IMG/VR virus record: IMGVR_UViG_3300045115_000211
Location: 49,195-113,194 of that record
Reading direction: 5' to 3' (one strand)
Length of the DNA stretch: 64,000 bases
Source: a virus
The notes beneath the pieces are model-generated. The model did no database searches. It worked only from the letters and a program-made list of their open reading frames with translations, and was not told the origin of the DNA. The position numbers and the translations under genes were made by a program. Position 1 is the first letter of the stretch, and each line of letters starts with the position of its first letter. This document shows, in pieces, positions 63,465 to 64,000 of this stretch.

Positions 63465-63914
63465 ATGAGCAAGAGGTTGACGACGGCGGCGAGGAAGGTC
63501 CTGTGCGAGTGCGGGTTCGACCGCAAGAAGCACAGGACGGCGGACCCGAAGGCCAACAGCGACCGCGTATCCGTGTCGGCGGCCCTGCTGGTCGCCCTGC
63601 ACGACGCGGCGGCGGACGTCCCGAAGGCGACCGAGGGGCTGCCGTGGACCGTGGAGGAGCTCAAGCGGCGCAAGGACAAGGAAGGGTTCGTCAGGGCGGT
63701 CCTGCCGCTGGACATCGCCGAGCTCGGGGTGGGCGTGGACTGTCTGAACGACGTGTCCTCGCGTGCGATCACGGGCGACGAGTCAGCGCTGGAGGACATC
63801 TCCTACCGCCCCGTGGGGGTGGACGGCGACAGCGTGCTGGTCGAGGTCACGGGGAACGTGGACGGGTGGCTCCAGCGGCACGAGGACGAGCCGGCCGAGG
63901 AGGAGGTCCCGTGA
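63465..63914 (+). CDS. Unrecognised 149-aa protein
   Basis: GTGGAGGTCAACTGAC before ATG. Basic N-terminus with CECGFDRKKH, a helical middle and an acidic tail (QRHEDEPAEEEVP). GTGA overlap with the next gene. Confidence 0.55.
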   Translation: MSKRLTTAARKVLCECGFDRKKHRTADPKANSDRVSVSAALLVALHDAAADVPKATEGLPWTVEELKRRKDKEGFVRAVLPLDIAELGVGVDCLNDVSSRAITGDESALEDISYRPVGVDGDSVLVEVTGNVDGWLQRHEDEPAEEEVP

Positions 63915-64000
63915 GCGACGGGATCCAGAGGCGCGTGGTGTGCGCCGCCGTCCGATCGCCGGAGGGGCTGGTGGTGTGCGGGCCAAGGCACCTCGATCCA
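63911..64000 (+). CDS. 5' part of a conserved phage-type protein (truncated by the window)
   Basis: GTG start by GTGA overlap. The visible 30 residues, VVCAAVRSPEGLVVCGPRHL then DP, match the opening of a common small phage family (VvcaAvr..dG.ivcGpRHfD). Function unknown; the 3' end is outside. Confidence 0.55.
   Translation, partial: MSDGIQRRVVCAAVRSPEGLVVCGPRHLDP

Noticed and set aside
1-64000. TAG recoded as glutamine throughout
   Set aside because: TAG ends many genes at the right place just before the next ribosome site (for example 310, 7707, 8302, 11311, 14058, 20312), so only the single methyltransferase TAG is suspicious.
1-64000. tRNA genes or phage structural genes
   Set aside because: No T-loop GTTCGA with paired arms, and no terminase, portal, capsid or tail protein could be recognised by eye.

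Overview
The window looks like the accessory and early-gene portion of a large, high-GC double-stranded DNA bacteriophage genome. I judge this from about 100 mostly small, tightly packed genes that nearly all lie on the + strand with 4-base ATGA/GTGA overlaps, many zinc-ribbon and helix-turn-helix miniproteins, six homing endonuclease genes, phage-type methyltransferases, families found mainly in phages (DUF551, DUF3268, ParB-like pairs), and no ribosomal, tRNA or housekeeping operons. No capsid, portal, terminase, tail or polymerase gene is recognisable, so the phage assignment is an inference and a phage-like plasmid is not excluded. GC is roughly 63-65% in resident genes and about 45% in at least one homing endonuclease. 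The ECF sigma factor at 8325 resembles the Planctomycetes/Verrucomicrobia-type ECF family, a weak clue to the host.

Layout: 1-2.8 kb, small proteins and an MT-A70 methyltransferase. 2.6-6.7 kb, a LAGLIDADG endonuclease, a CoaD-HD fusion, and a GIY-YIG endonuclease with a ribbon-helix-helix gene. 6.8-9.7 kb, an HNH protein, the ECF sigma factor and small zinc proteins. 9.7-15 kb, CoaB-like, Pth2-like, CoaC-M23 fusion, cysteine-cluster and phospholipase D-like proteins. 15-24.8 kb, a PD-(D/E)XK homing endonuclease and many unknown genes, several with broken reading frames. 25.1-32.7 kb, a complete type I-C CRISPR-Cas effector module (cas7-cas5-cas8c with internal cas11c-cas3) plus a 22-repeat array, without cas1, cas2 or cas4. 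32.8-42.3 kb, C-rich genes including an ADP-ribosyltransferase-like protein, a DUF3268 protein and an AAA+ ATPase. 42.3 kb, a short non-coding gap where GC skew reverses, a candidate replication origin. 42.4-50.9 kb, G-rich genes including HTH proteins and GalE. 51-64 kb, two more endonucleases, a GHKL ATPase with a metallopeptidase motif, methyltransferases, a GIY-YIG endonuclease, ClpX, a zincin-like protein and small zinc proteins.

Regulation is unusually readable. Twenty-four sigma70-like promoters share TTGACT/A at -35, a 17-bp spacer (18 for cas) and a YATNAT/TAGNAT -10. In seven of them a start codon, usually that of the gene and twice that of a 9-codon leader ORF, begins exactly seven bases after the -10, which predicts leaderless transcripts. 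In nine places the stop codon of the upstream gene is built into a -35 or -10 hexamer.

How the genes may work together (inference): the CRISPR module can use, but not acquire, spacers and probably attacks competing mobile elements. CoaB, CoaC and CoaD homologues cover phosphopantothenate to dephospho-CoA. ClpX with a near-intact ClpP-docking loop could redirect host ClpP. Methyltransferases, an ART-like protein and Lar-like zinc proteins may counter host defence. Roughly ten genes show an indel-type frame break or suspicious stop, so either the assembly has indel errors or there is real gene decay. No database search was possible.
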